The position numbers and the translations under genes were made by a program. DNA of 64,000 nt from assembly GCA_902756345.1 (NCBI GenBank), contig CACVQR010000010.1, positions 174,431 to 238,430 of the forward strand, read 5' to 3'. The stretch is from Fibrobacter succinogenes. GTDB lineage: Bacteria; Fibrobacterota; Fibrobacteria; Fibrobacterales; Fibrobacteraceae. Position 1 is the first letter of the stretch, and the number at the start of each line of letters is the position of its first letter. The notes beneath the pieces were generated by a model, which was given only the letters and a program-made list of their open reading frames with translations, had not been told where the DNA came from and did not search any database. Shown here in pieces: positions 35,181 through 43,206 of this stretch.

Positions 35181-35825
35181 TTACAAGCTCACAAACTTTC
35201 GCATGCTTGCGAACGTCGCCACAATGCTCAACAGCACCGACACGGCAAGCGTTACAACAGGCACGAAAAGCCCTCTCAAGAAGGCCTCGTGACCGAGTTG
35301 CACCATAAGGAGTAGCGGCACTATCAAGAATAAAGTAATATGCGTTGCAGCACGTACCGTACGTACGCGTAGCGATACAATCAAGGCAAACGAGGTCGTG
35401 AGAAGCACCGCCGAAAGCGCTCCGAGGACGGACGCCACCGCCACTTGCGTCGAAATTTCAGAGTGCGAGGCCCAATAACCGAGCTGTGCCAGAATCGCAA
35501 ACACCACCGGGAACGGAAGGATTGCCAAAAGCTTGCCCCAAAAAAGTTTTGCAGGAGCGATCGGAGCAAGCTGCAAGAGTTCCAAGGAGTTGCGTTCGCG
35601 TTCGCCCGCAAAGGTATCGCCTGCAAGGGGCGAGCCCATGGGCGCCATCAGGCAACCGAGCAAGAGCATCATGTAGCCTTCCATACCTTGCATAATCTGT
35701 CCGCCATAACGCGATACGGCAATGCCCTGGCTCGCCGCAAGAATCACCGGCGGGATAATGAACGGAATCCAGAAGCGCGGATCCCTAAAAATCAGTCGAA
35801 GTTCATGTTTGAATACGTGGAACAT
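35181..35825 (-). CDS. ABC-2 type transporter permease
   Basis: About six hydrophobic segments in 214 residues. The first cytoplasmic region HELRLIFRDPRFWIPFIIPP and the loop AGDTFAGERERNSLELLQLAP are typical of ABC-2 permeases of the NatB/CcmB-like kind, the latter being the coupling-helix region. It would pair with a cytoplasmic ATPase, but none is visible in the window, so the partner must be encoded elsewhere or the gene may be a leftover half of a system. The substrate is unknown. Confidence 0.8.
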   Translation of the reverse strand: MFHVFKHELRLIFRDPRFWIPFIIPPVILAASQGIAVSRYGGQIMQGMEGYMMLLLGCLMAPMGSPLAGDTFAGERERNSLELLQLAPIAPAKLFWGKLLAILPFPVVFAILAQLGYWASHSEISTQVAVASVLGALSAVLLTTSFALIVSLRVRTVRAATHITLFLIVPLLLMVQLGHEAFLRGLFVPVVTLAVSVLLSIVATFASMRKFVSL

Positions 35826-35909
35826 AGCAATTATCCATCAATAAATTTAGAAAATTCAAGAGTCCGCTTTTTCTATATTTGGGTCGCACAAAAAACAAAA
35901 AGAGGTCTT

Positions 35910-36101
35910 ATGCCCGCACAAGGTGAACATAACAAGTGGATTGCCCTCGCCCTTTGCATTTTGCTCGGATACCTGGGACTGCACCGCTTTTACGAAGGTA
36001 AAATCTGGACCGGAATTCTTTGGCTGTGCACCGGAGGCCTCTGCGGCGTGGGCGTCGTTGTCGACGCGATTCTTATCGTGATGAAGCCGGAACACTACTA
36101 A
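35910..36101 (+). CDS. TM2-domain membrane protein
   Basis: A 63-residue inner-membrane protein with two transmembrane helices. LALCILLGYLGLHRFYEGK and GILWLCTGGLCGVGVVVDAI are the two halves of the TM2 signature, with the DxF/HRFY turn between them. ATG 35910 has AGAGG upstream and a TATATTTG box at 35874-35881. The role is unknown. The stop abuts an AATTCGG repeat string. Confidence 0.9.
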   Translation: MPAQGEHNKWIALALCILLGYLGLHRFYEGKIWTGILWLCTGGLCGVGVVVDAILIVMKPEHY

Positions 36102-36150
36102 TTCGGAATTCAGAGTTCGGAATTCAGAGTTCGGAATTAAAAATTCTAGA
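36101..36150. repeat. AATTCGGAATTCAGAGTTCGG repeat string
   Basis: Tandem units TTCGGAATTCAGAG between the TM2 gene and rdgB. Same family as the string inside lpxB (7869-7901) and the one at 52821-52860. Confidence 0.7.
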
Positions 36151-36176
36151 ACTAAGTATCGGGAATCAAATTACAC

Positions 36177-36806
36177 ATGAAACATTTATTCGTTATCGCG
36201 ACGGGAAATCCTGGAAAGATTAGGGATTTTGCGCACATCCTTGGAACCGAGAACAAGGAATTCAAGACACTCAAGGACATCGGTTTCACTGACGATATCG
36301 TTGAAGACGGCGATTCATTCGAAGCAAACGCCATCATCAAGTCGAGCACGGTGGCCAAGTGGCTTTGCGAAAAGCATATCGAGGCAAGCGTGCTTGCCGA
36401 CGATTCCGGCTTGGAAGTATTCGCTTTGAACGGCGAACCCGGCATTTACAGCGCCCGCTACTGCGGCTACCATGGCAACGACCAGGCAAACAACGACAAG
36501 CTCATGCAAAAGCTCGAGGGCGTCAAGGACCGCACCGCCCGCTACTTCTGCGCACTCTCTTACCAGAAAGTCGGCGAAGTCGACGGCAAGTGGACCGTGA
36601 CCGAGCCCAAGATTTATGAAGGCGAGTGCCGTGGACAAATCAACTTCGCCCCCGTTGGCGACATGGGATTCGGCTACGACCCGCTATTCGTTCCCGACGG
36701 ATTCGACCGCACCTTCGCGCAGATGGAACTTGCAGAAAAGAAAGGCATCAGCCACCGCGGCAACGCCATTCGAGCAATGAAAGCGGATTTAGACGGCAGA
36801 ACTTAG
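36177..36806 (+). CDS. rdgB: XTP/dITP diphosphatase (RdgB/HAM1)
   Basis: House-cleaning pyrophosphatase that removes non-canonical purine triphosphates such as dITP and XTP. Signature features: ATGNPGKIRDF near the N-terminus, EDGDSFEANAIIKS, LADDSGLEVFALNGEPGIYSARY, GFGYDPLFVPDGF, and the C-terminal SHRGNAIRA. The 209 aa length is normal. The stop codon TAG falls inside a copy of the AACTTAGTT repeat, so the repeat sets the end of the reading frame. Confidence 0.95.
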   Translation: MKHLFVIATGNPGKIRDFAHILGTENKEFKTLKDIGFTDDIVEDGDSFEANAIIKSSTVAKWLCEKHIEASVLADDSGLEVFALNGEPGIYSARYCGYHGNDQANNDKLMQKLEGVKDRTARYFCALSYQKVGEVDGKWTVTEPKIYEGECRGQINFAPVGDMGFGYDPLFVPDGFDRTFAQMELAEKKGISHRGNAIRAMKADLDGRT

Positions 36807-36844
36807 TTAGCAGAGCTTAGTTGGCAGAGCTTAGAACTTAGTTG
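36800..36844. repeat. AACTTAGTTGGCAGAGCTTAG repeat
   Basis: Direct repeats of about 15 bases after rdgB, the same family as 20425-20502. The first unit supplies the rdgB stop codon. Confidence 0.65.
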
Positions 36845-36851
36845 ATTTTGC

Positions 36852-36889
36852 AAAAAAAGAAACCCGACAAAAAGTCGGGTTCTTTTTTT
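36852..36889. terminator. Bidirectional terminator between rdgB and the 36.9 kb gene
   Basis: AACCCGAC and GTCGGGTT pair around AAAAA, with A7 on the left and T7 on the right, so both converging genes can use it. Confidence 0.85.
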
Positions 36890-36908
36890 GATATTTTAGG
36901 TTCTGCGA

Positions 36909-37781
36909 TTAGAACCAGCGCCAGGTCAGGCCGAAGAGCACCATGCTCTTGTACTGCGTGTCTTCGTCGAGATCCCAGTCGTAGGCCATGTCGAAGCCAA
37001 CCTGGAGTTCAACAAGCGGTGCAATCATCACAGAGAGCAAGTTTTCCCAAAGGCCGTCGATCTTTTCGACACCTTCGAAGTTGCAGAAGGCCCACAGACG
37101 GGTCTTGAAGCTCACGATGTCAGAGAAGGCATACTTGGCTTCGGTGATAGATTCGAGACCGGGTTCGTCACGGAACTTTTCAAACTTTTCGGTATCCTTG
37201 TCGTCGGCGTAGCCGTAACCATTAGAAATGGTCATGCGGTTAGCAAAGCCGAGACGCTGAGAGAAGTTGTCGTTCGGAACGTAAGCAAGACCGGCAAGCT
37301 GAGTTTCGTAGGCCGGATCCATGAAGCTGGAAATTGCCTTCTTGACTTCGTTGCCATCTTCGTCTTCGCTGTATTCGTAGCCAGCCATGAACTGAGTTTC
37401 GAAACGGTTACCAATGTAGGGCTTCAGAACTTCACTCAAATTGAAGTCAAGCATCGATTCCCAGAAGAGTCGGTCGTTGGACTTGCGCTTACCCACGCCC
37501 TTAGTCCATGTCTGACCGAGATCGATATCGATGAGGTTACGCCAGTTGGCGACCTTCCACTTCCCCTGCACGTCGGCATCGTAGGTCACGAGCCAAGTGT
37601 AGTTGGAGGTACCGTCCTTCTGCCAGTTGCTGAAGTTGTACCAGTTATAACGAACAGCTGCGACAACGTCGGCAGTCCAGTTTTCCGGGAGAGCCCCTTC
37701 GAACATGCCACCTTCAGCCATTGCAGGAGCGGCAAAAGCGCAAGCAAATGCGCAAGCCTTGATAAGTGATTTCATCTTCAT
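36909..37781 (-). CDS. DUF3078-like outer-membrane protein
   Basis: The signal peptide ends at APAMA. The mature ~268 residues are alternating strands with many aromatic residues and end in TWRWF, a typical barrel C-terminus. The start of the mature part (YNWYNFSNWQKDGTSNYTW) and NLIDIDLGQTW match the DUF3078 pattern found in FCB bacteria. It is probably a 12-14 strand barrel of unknown cargo. The ATG has AAGGAAT upstream. It converges on rdgB at a shared terminator. Confidence 0.82.
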   Translation of the reverse strand: MKMKSLIKACAFACAFAAPAMAEGGMFEGALPENWTADVVAAVRYNWYNFSNWQKDGTSNYTWLVTYDADVQGKWKVANWRNLIDIDLGQTWTKGVGKRKSNDRLFWESMLDFNLSEVLKPYIGNRFETQFMAGYEYSEDEDGNEVKKAISSFMDPAYETQLAGLAYVPNDNFSQRLGFANRMTISNGYGYADDKDTEKFEKFRDEPGLESITEAKYAFSDIVSFKTRLWAFCNFEGVEKIDGLWENLLSVMIAPLVELQVGFDMAYDWDLDEDTQYKSMVLFGLTWRWF

Positions 37782-37883
37782 ATTGATTCCTTTTTTGTGG
37801 CCCGCGCTACGGCGGACCGAGTTTTATGCGAAACAATATAGGAATAAAAACAGGTTTTTGCGAGTACAACTGTATGTTTTGTC

Positions 37884-37891
37884 TATATTTG
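37884..37891 (+). promoter_or_regulatory. TATATTTG promoter box, leaderless spacing
   Basis: The first T is 12 nt before the ATG at 37896. A TTTG at 37857-37860 sits 23 bases upstream, within the spacing reported for the Bacteroidetes -33/-7 pair. Confidence 0.55.
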
Positions 37892-37895
37892 GGCT

Positions 37896-38399
37896 ATGTT
37901 TCGCACTGTTTTTAGGTCCCTGTTTTTTTTAATCCTTTTTACTGCTGTACTTAGCCATGCCGGAGACTGGCGTTTTAGCGCTGGCGCAGGCCTACGCAAC
38001 CAAACACCCGTCGTTCTGATTGGAGGCGTCGGCTACAACAACTTGATGGTCTACCTGCAGGGAATGGGTATGAACAAAGGCGAGAACCACTTTTGGTGTG
38101 GCTACCGCGGCAGCGTGCTCTGGACCTTCTTTAAAGAACTCCCCTTCCACTTTGACGCAGGCCTTGGCATTGGCTACGAATACTCCGAAGCCCCGAATAA
38201 AATGCACCAGGCGATCAACAAGGCAAACGAAGGTCGCTACACGTTCCCCTACAACTACAAAGAATCGGCAGAGCTTTCGCTTGAACTATGGACGCACCTT
38301 TATGGAGTGTACACACAAATTAGCGTGCCAATCAACCGCTACCGTGAACACGACGTAAAAAAGCTCCTGTGGGGCGCTGGCTACATGTTTGAATTTTAG
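37896..38399 (+). CDS. Small predicted outer-membrane barrel protein
   Basis: The signal peptide ends near VLSHA. The mature 145 residues show alternating hydrophobic strands with Gly-rich turns (GAGLRNQTPVVLIGGVGYN, DAGLGIGYEY) and end in GYMFEF. This suggests an 8-strand barrel. No family is recognised. It starts without a Shine-Dalgarno and 12 bases after a promoter box. Confidence 0.78.
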   Translation: MFRTVFRSLFFLILFTAVLSHAGDWRFSAGAGLRNQTPVVLIGGVGYNNLMVYLQGMGMNKGENHFWCGYRGSVLWTFFKELPFHFDAGLGIGYEYSEAPNKMHQAINKANEGRYTFPYNYKESAELSLELWTHLYGVYTQISVPINRYREHDVKKLLWGAGYMFEF

Positions 38400-38421
38400 T
38401 AGGAAGTAGACAGTAGAAAGT

Positions 38422-38458
38422 AAAAAAATCCCCCGGTTTTAAACCGAGGGATTTTTTT
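38422..38458. terminator. Bidirectional terminator
   Basis: AAAAAAATCCC.CGGTTT pairs with AAACCG.GGGATTTTTTT. It serves the small barrel gene and argG from the other side. It is preceded by a TAGACAGTAGAAAG repeat (38405-38421). Confidence 0.8.
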
Positions 38459-38514
38459 CGAATGTCGTGGCTTAATTCCGTGAACGGAAAAGGCTCGTAT
38501 TAACGAGCCTTTGC

Positions 38515-38550
38515 AGTGAGAGCGAGGCGATATCACATTGACTTGAATGC
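38515..38550. repeat. GAGAGCGAGGCGATATCACATT repeat
   Basis: The 22-base string starting GAGAGCGAGGCGATATCA recurs at 63969-63990, and with changes at 63872-63893. It lies in the gap downstream of argG. Confidence 0.6.
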
Positions 38551-38570
38551 GATAAAGCCGAGCGGTCTTG

Positions 38571-39842
38571 TTATTTCTTCGGGAGCACGACCGGCTTGCC
38601 GAAGTCGACGTTCGTCTTGTTGCCGAGCAACAGGGCACGCGTCTTGAGCGGGAGGCCGAAGCAGCGGATGAAGCCCGTTGCGTCCTTCTGGTCGTACATG
38701 TCCACATCGGTGAATCCGCCGAGGCCCATGTCGTAGAGGCTGTAGGGGCTCTTGATGCCGGCCGGGATGATGTTGCCCTTGTAGAGCTTGAGGGTCACGT
38801 CACCGGTAACAACCTTGTTGACTTCGGCGAAGAAGGCGTCCATAGCCTGGCGAAGCGGAGTGAACCACTGGCCATTGTACACGAGGTTCGCATACGTCAT
38901 GGACATCTTCTGGGCTTCGAACAAAGTTTCCTTGTCGAGCACGAGCTGTTCAAGGCATTCGTGAGCCTTGTACAGGAGCGTGCCACCCGGAGTTTCGTAC
39001 ACGCCGCGGCTCTTGAGGCCGACGAGGCGGTTTTCAACGATGTCCAGGAGACCGCAAGCGTTCTTGCCGCCAATCTTGTTCAGGTATTCGAGGAGTTCGA
39101 CAGCGCCCATCTTCTTGCCGTCGATAGCCACCGGATTACCCTTATCGAAGGTAATCGTCACGTGGTCAGCCTTGTTCGGGGCCTTTTCATACGTGTTGGT
39201 GTGCTTGAGGAATTCGTACTTGTGTTCCTGTTCCGGGAATTCCAGGACGCCACCTTCGTGAGAGAGGTGCCACAGGTTACCGTCTTCGGAGTAAATCTTC
39301 TTCTTGCTGATGCCGTTCAGCGGAATCTTGTGAGCGGCAGCGTAGTCGATAGCGTCTTCGCGGCTATGGAACGTCCACTTCGGGTCCTTCCACGGGGCGA
39401 TGACTTCGAGCTTCGGGTTGAGTGCGGCATAGGTCAGTTCGAAACGGACCTGGTCGTTACCCTTACCGGTAGCACCGTGAGCAACAGCATAGGCGCCTTC
39501 CTTTTCAGCAATCTTCACCTGGTACTTGGCGATGAGCGGACGGGCGAAAGAAGTACCCAGGAGGTAGGTACCTTCGTACTTAGCACCGGCGCGAACGGTC
39601 GGCCAAACGTAGTCTTCAAGGAATTCCTTCTTGAGGTCAAGAACGTAGCACTTGGATGCGCCAGTCTTCAAAGCCTTGTCTTCGAGAGCCTTGGCGTCCG
39701 GGAAGTCGTTCTGACCGAGGTCGGCGGCGAAAGCGATCACTTCGCAGTCGTAGTTTTCCTTGAGCCAGGGGATGATGATGGAAGTATCGAGTCCACCGCT
39801 ATAAGCGAGGACAACCTTCTTCTTGGATTCTTTCTTAGCCAT
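38571..39842 (-). CDS. argG: Argininosuccinate synthase
   Basis: Joins citrulline and aspartate with ATP to give argininosuccinate in arginine synthesis. The P-loop AYSGGLDTS lies at residues 13-21. AADLGQ, the citrulline-contacting [25 protein letters not shown] and [17 protein letters not shown] are all present. The 423 aa length fits. A TATATTTG box on the minus strand (39876-39883) gives a leader of about 30 bases with AAAGGA before the ATG. No other arginine gene is in the window. Confidence 0.96.
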   Translation of the reverse strand: MAKKESKKKVVLAYSGGLDTSIIIPWLKENYDCEVIAFAADLGQNDFPDAKALEDKALKTGASKCYVLDLKKEFLEDYVWPTVRAGAKYEGTYLLGTSFARPLIAKYQVKIAEKEGAYAVAHGATGKGNDQVRFELTYAALNPKLEVIAPWKDPKWTFHSREDAIDYAAAHKIPLNGISKKKIYSEDGNLWHLSHEGGVLEFPEQEHKYEFLKHTNTYEKAPNKADHVTITFDKGNPVAIDGKKMGAVELLEYLNKIGGKNACGLLDIVENRLVGLKSRGVYETPGGTLLYKAHECLEQLVLDKETLFEAQKMSMTYANLVYNGQWFTPLRQAMDAFFAEVNKVVTGDVTLKLYKGNIIPAGIKSPYSLYDMGLGGFTDVDMYDQKDATGFIRCFGLPLKTRALLLGNKTNVDFGKPVVLPKK

Positions 39843-39889
39843 TTTTAGCGTCCTTTAAGAAAATTTTAGACAAGTCAAATATAGAAATA

Positions 39890-39919
39890 GACAAGAGACG
39901 AGAGACGAGAGACGAGAGA
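39890..39919. repeat. Short tandem repeat GACGAGA
   Basis: Four near-perfect 7-8 base units (GACAAGA, GACGAGA x3) between argG and mtgA, in the zone upstream of the argG promoter. Copy number is likely to vary between strains. Confidence 0.6.
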
Positions 39920-39923
39920 ATTT

Positions 39924-40967
39924 TTACTGTTTTTTATTCGCTGAATTCTTTACCGTTGATTTCGAATCACTCTTTGCGTGGGGCTTTGCGGAAGCCTTCT
40001 CGGGCTTTTTGTCCAGGTTTTTAGCCGGGGCCTTTTCCATAGATTTTTCCGATGCCTTAGCATCACCCTTCGCGGCATTCTTTGCGGAAGTGTCCTTTGG
40101 AATCGGAGCCATCAGCTGGCGCAGAGAATCCACCAGCACGCTGTCCTTCTTGGGGAACATGTTCTGGTAAATCACGGCGCGGCGCTTGGCCATGAACTGG
40201 CTTTCGCGCATGTGCGGGTGGTGCTTGCCCGGGCTTGCGAGCATGGCGGCCAAGTTGATTGCCTGGTCTACGCTGAGCTTGGCGCAGCTCTTCTTGTAAT
40301 AGGTGCGGCAGGCTTCCTGGCAGCCAAAGATATCCTTGCCCCACTGGGCGTAATTCAAGTACAGTTCCAGAATGCGGTCCTTGCCGAGTTCATGTTCCAT
40401 CAACAGGGCGTAGGCGAGTTCCTTGAACTTGCGATTGAAAGAGCGTTCACCGCTCAAGAAGAGGTTCTTCGCGAGCTGCTGCGTAATCGTAGAACCTCCG
40501 AACTTGGTTTTGCCCGCCATCTGGTTTGCATCCAAGGCTTCGGCAATGGCACGAATATCAAATCCCGGGTGGAAGTAGAAACCCGCATCTTCGCTTGCAA
40601 TGACCGCCTTACGCAGGTACGGACTGATGGAATCGAGTGGTACATAGGTATGCTTGATTTCGATATTCGGGTTGGAATCGCGCAAGGCTTCCATATACTT
40701 GCTCATTTCGGGCTGAGTATCTTTCAGTTGCGCCACACCGTCGTAAATATCATAGCCGTAAATAAAGGCGCGGTACAAGGCGTAAGAGGCCGCCACCGAG
40801 AAAATCGCCGAATAAATAATCAGAATCAACAAGGCCTGGCGGATTATGAAATTGATCGTGCGGTAAAGCCACTTGAGTATAAGCCCGGTTATCCGCGCAA
40901 ACCTAGTTCCTACGAACCACTTAAAAAAGTCCTTGACCTTACCAAAATACAGTTTCACTTTATCCAT
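39924..40967 (-). CDS. mtgA: Monofunctional peptidoglycan glycosyltransferase
   Basis: GT51 enzyme that polymerises lipid II into glycan strands on the periplasmic side of the inner membrane. One transmembrane helix (about 40-62) is followed by the GT51 domain: ASEDAGFYFHPGFD holds the catalytic Glu, and FGGSTITQQLAKNLF, KFKELAYALLMEHELGKDRILELYLNYAQWG and AAMLASPGKHHP follow. A tail of about 60 residues is low complexity (Lys, Ala, Ser, Asp, Pro). There is no transpeptidase domain. The ATG overlaps the stop of the upstream primase-like gene in TAATG, so translation is coupled. Confidence 0.92.
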   Translation of the reverse strand: MDKVKLYFGKVKDFFKWFVGTRFARITGLILKWLYRTINFIIRQALLILIIYSAIFSVAASYALYRAFIYGYDIYDGVAQLKDTQPEMSKYMEALRDSNPNIEIKHTYVPLDSISPYLRKAVIASEDAGFYFHPGFDIRAIAEALDANQMAGKTKFGGSTITQQLAKNLFLSGERSFNRKFKELAYALLMEHELGKDRILELYLNYAQWGKDIFGCQEACRTYYKKSCAKLSVDQAINLAAMLASPGKHHPHMRESQFMAKRRAVIYQNMFPKKDSVLVDSLRQLMAPIPKDTSAKNAAKGDAKASEKSMEKAPAKNLDKKPEKASAKPHAKSDSKSTVKNSANKKQ

Positions 40968-42088
40968 TACTTCTTTCCTCCGAACCAATCATTGATGTCT
41001 TCACCTTCTTTCATGGCCGTGGGCAAGTTTTCCATTCCTTCGCCTAAAATTACATTATGAACGCCCGCTTGTGTGAACAAGTTGCCTATATATTCCATGC
41101 CAGAACGGCCCGCTTCGTCGTGATCCAGACAAAGTACCACATTTTTGTTTCTAAAAAGATTCAACCACTCCACTTTGAAGCTGCGGACACCCGGAATTCC
41201 GACCGCGTTAATCTTTTGTCCTAAAAAAGTGAGCGTATCCACGACACCTTCGCACAGGTAGACCCAGCCCGGCTTTTGGTCCAGCGCCACCATATTGTAG
41301 GGGTACGGCACCGTGCCGCGCAGATTGAGTTCCTTGGGGACTACCGTATTGTCAATCGCACGCGACTGGAAATAGAACGCCCTGCGTTGCGGGTCCAGAT
41401 ACGGAAAAATCAGCGGGTGCTTGTAGTAGCGCAAGTGGCCTTTGTCGTTAAAGAGACCCACGTACTTTAGCACCTCTTCGCCAAAGTCCGCCTTGAGGCT
41501 GTTGTTCACCTCTTCGTAGTTGGTTATCGTACGCAAAAGCATCTTGTCCCACACGGGCTTGTAGATGCGGCGGCGAGCGAGCCACTTGCCTGCAGGCGTG
41601 TTGTCGACTGGGCTTAAACGCTTGAGGAACGAGAGGATGATTTTCTTGCGGTCGTCTTCGGAAACGAGAGGAGGCTCTTCGGGTTCGGGCGGAGCCATTT
41701 CGGGTACACGAACCATAGCCGGACCCGGCGCATGCGGACGCGCAGCGGCGCTAGCGGCACGTTCCGCAATCTTCGCCATTTCTTTACGGGCAGAAGCAGG
41801 CACCAGGAACGGGTATTGCTCCATAAGCCAGTTGAGCGCCTCGGTAAAACTGCAATCCTTTACAACCTGCACCAACGAAATCACGTCGCCGCGGACATCG
41901 TCGCAAACCCAGCAACGGAACGTTCCACGTTCTTCAGAAATGGATACCGAAGGCGTTCGGTCGCCATGCGAATGACGCTGCGGAAAGAAACAACGGCATT
42001 TGCCATGGGATACTTCTACTCCTAGGCTCTGCGCGACGGCGGTAATCGAAATCGCCGACTTGAATTGTTTCAGTTCTTCGTTGGTCAT
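40967..42088 (-). CDS. Primase-like protein with CHC2 zinc finger and Toprim domain
   Basis: The N-terminal zinc-finger region (KCRCFFPQRHSHGDRTPSVS, then FRCWVC) matches the DnaG CHC2 class. A Pro/Ala/Glu-rich linker (about 105-145) follows. The core contains YLCEGVVDTLTF (Toprim Glu) and VVLCLDHDEAGRSGM (DxD). It is 373 aa, far shorter than DnaG (~600), and lacks the C-terminal DnaB-binding domain, so it is either a divergent primase or an accessory Toprim protein of the kind seen on mobile elements. TATAAT lies 15 bases before the ATG. It overlaps mtgA by one base. Confidence 0.82.
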   Translation of the reverse strand: MTNEELKQFKSAISITAVAQSLGVEVSHGKCRCFFPQRHSHGDRTPSVSISEERGTFRCWVCDDVRGDVISLVQVVKDCSFTEALNWLMEQYPFLVPASARKEMAKIAERAASAAARPHAPGPAMVRVPEMAPPEPEEPPLVSEDDRKKIILSFLKRLSPVDNTPAGKWLARRRIYKPVWDKMLLRTITNYEEVNNSLKADFGEEVLKYVGLFNDKGHLRYYKHPLIFPYLDPQRRAFYFQSRAIDNTVVPKELNLRGTVPYPYNMVALDQKPGWVYLCEGVVDTLTFLGQKINAVGIPGVRSFKVEWLNLFRNKNVVLCLDHDEAGRSGMEYIGNLFTQAGVHNVILGEGMENLPTAMKEGEDINDWFGGKK

Positions 42089-42135
42089 GTTCGATGAATT
42101 ATAGAAAATCGGAGAGAATTGGCTATATTATCACT

Positions 42136-43074
42136 ATGCAAATTCTTGAAAACGAACCGATGTGCAAGCACACTTCCTTTAAGGTGGGTGGGGCCGCTCG
42201 CTATTACGTGAAGGCGGAATGCATAAACGACATTCAGGGCGCTGTCGCGCTTGCCCGCGAAAAGGGACTTCCCTCCTTTATTTTGGGTAATGGAACGAAT
42301 CTACTTGTCTCAGACAAGGGTTTTGACGGCGTTGTCATTACGCTTGCCGGGGAGTTTTCTGCCATCGAAGATTTAGGAAACGGCGCTTTTAAAGTCGGAG
42401 CGGCTACCCCGCTCGGCAGGTTTGCCCGCAGCGCCATGAAACTTGGTTTTGCAGGCATTCACAAACTTGCAGGAATCCCTGGCACCTTGGGTGGCGCGAT
42501 TTACATGAATGCGGGTGCCTACGGCCAAGAAATCGGAACCTGCTGCACACAAGTCACCATACTTGACTGCGACGGAAGCATTCGCGAACTTTCTAACGCC
42601 GACTGCGCCTTCGGGTATAGACAAAGTATTTTTTCGCTACGTCATTGCGAGGCAAAAAGCCGAAGCAATCCATTTGAAACAATTTTGTCGGCCACATTCC
42701 AGCTGCCCGCCGCAAGCGCAGAAGGCAAGACTGCCGACGACCTCGAAGCGGAACTCGCCGAATGCATGGCCAAGCGCAAGGCAAGCCAGCCGTTGAACAT
42801 GCCGAACGCAGGCTCCACCTTCAAGCGCCTCGAACACGGCAGCGCCGACATGCCGCAACAAATCGCACCGGGCTATTACATTGAACAAGCTGGCCTTAAG
42901 GGTTACCGCATCGGTGGCGCCGAAGTCAGCACCGTGCACGCAAACTTCATCGTAAACGCAGGCGGCGCTACCGCCGCCGACATCAAGCAGTTAAGCGAAT
43001 TTGTTCAGCAAAAAGTCGCCGAGAAATTCGGCATCGAACTCAAGAGAGAGATAATTCTATTAGGAGAATTTTAG
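42136..43074 (+). CDS. murB: UDP-N-acetylenolpyruvoylglucosamine reductase
   Basis: FAD enzyme that reduces the enolpyruvyl group to UDP-MurNAc in peptidoglycan synthesis. HTSFKVGGAARYYV, LGNGTNLLVSDKGFDGVVI, AGIPGTLGGAIYMNAGAYG (FAD region), FGYRQSIF, NAGSTFKR (serine proton donor) and GIELKREIILLGEF fit the family. The start is ATG 42136 (312 aa), 12 bases after TATATT and without Shine-Dalgarno. Between FGYRQSIF and TILSATFQL, where relatives have only a few residues, there are about 14 residues (LRHCEAKSRSNPF) encoded by a dispersed repeat at 42639-42672. Confidence 0.95.
   Translation: MQILENEPMCKHTSFKVGGAARYYVKAECINDIQGAVALAREKGLPSFILGNGTNLLVSDKGFDGVVITLAGEFSAIEDLGNGAFKVGAATPLGRFARSAMKLGFAGIHKLAGIPGTLGGAIYMNAGAYGQEIGTCCTQVTILDCDGSIRELSNADCAFGYRQSIFSLRHCEAKSRSNPFETILSATFQLPAASAEGKTADDLEAELAECMAKRKASQPLNMPNAGSTFKRLEHGSADMPQQIAPGYYIEQAGLKGYRIGGAEVSTVHANFIVNAGGATAADIKQLSEFVQQKVAEKFGIELKREIILLGEF
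42639..42672 (+). repeat. Dispersed repeat (CGTCATTGCGAGG...GAAGCAATCC) inside murB
   Basis: The ends CGTCATTGCGAGG and GAAGCAATC are shared with an intergenic copy at 58484-58522, which lies in the opposite orientation. It is read in frame and changes only a loop of MurB. Confidence 0.8.
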
Positions 43075-43159
43075 AACTAATGTGGAGTGCGATACAATGA
43101 GAGATGTGGAATGAACGACCTCATTACTCACCTCACATTTCACATCCCTAACCACGAAT

Positions 43160-43206
43160 CACTATCAACTTCCTACAGCCTACTGTCTACCGTCTACTGT
43201 CTACTT
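43160..43206. repeat. CTACTGTCTACTTCC repeat string
   Basis: Units of CTACTGTCTACCGTCTA after murB. Relatives lie at 38401-38421, 57667-57712 and 62117-62146. It supplies the stop codon and last residues of the VanZ-like gene. Confidence 0.65.

Noticed and set aside
38568..39848. 426-codon plus-strand frame opposite argG
   Set aside because: Argininosuccinate synthase is unambiguous on the other strand; the mirror frame is a codon-bias effect.
43075..43206. Regular CTACTGTCTAC units as a possible CRISPR array
   Set aside because: Units are too short and irregular, with no spacers of constant length and no cas genes nearby.
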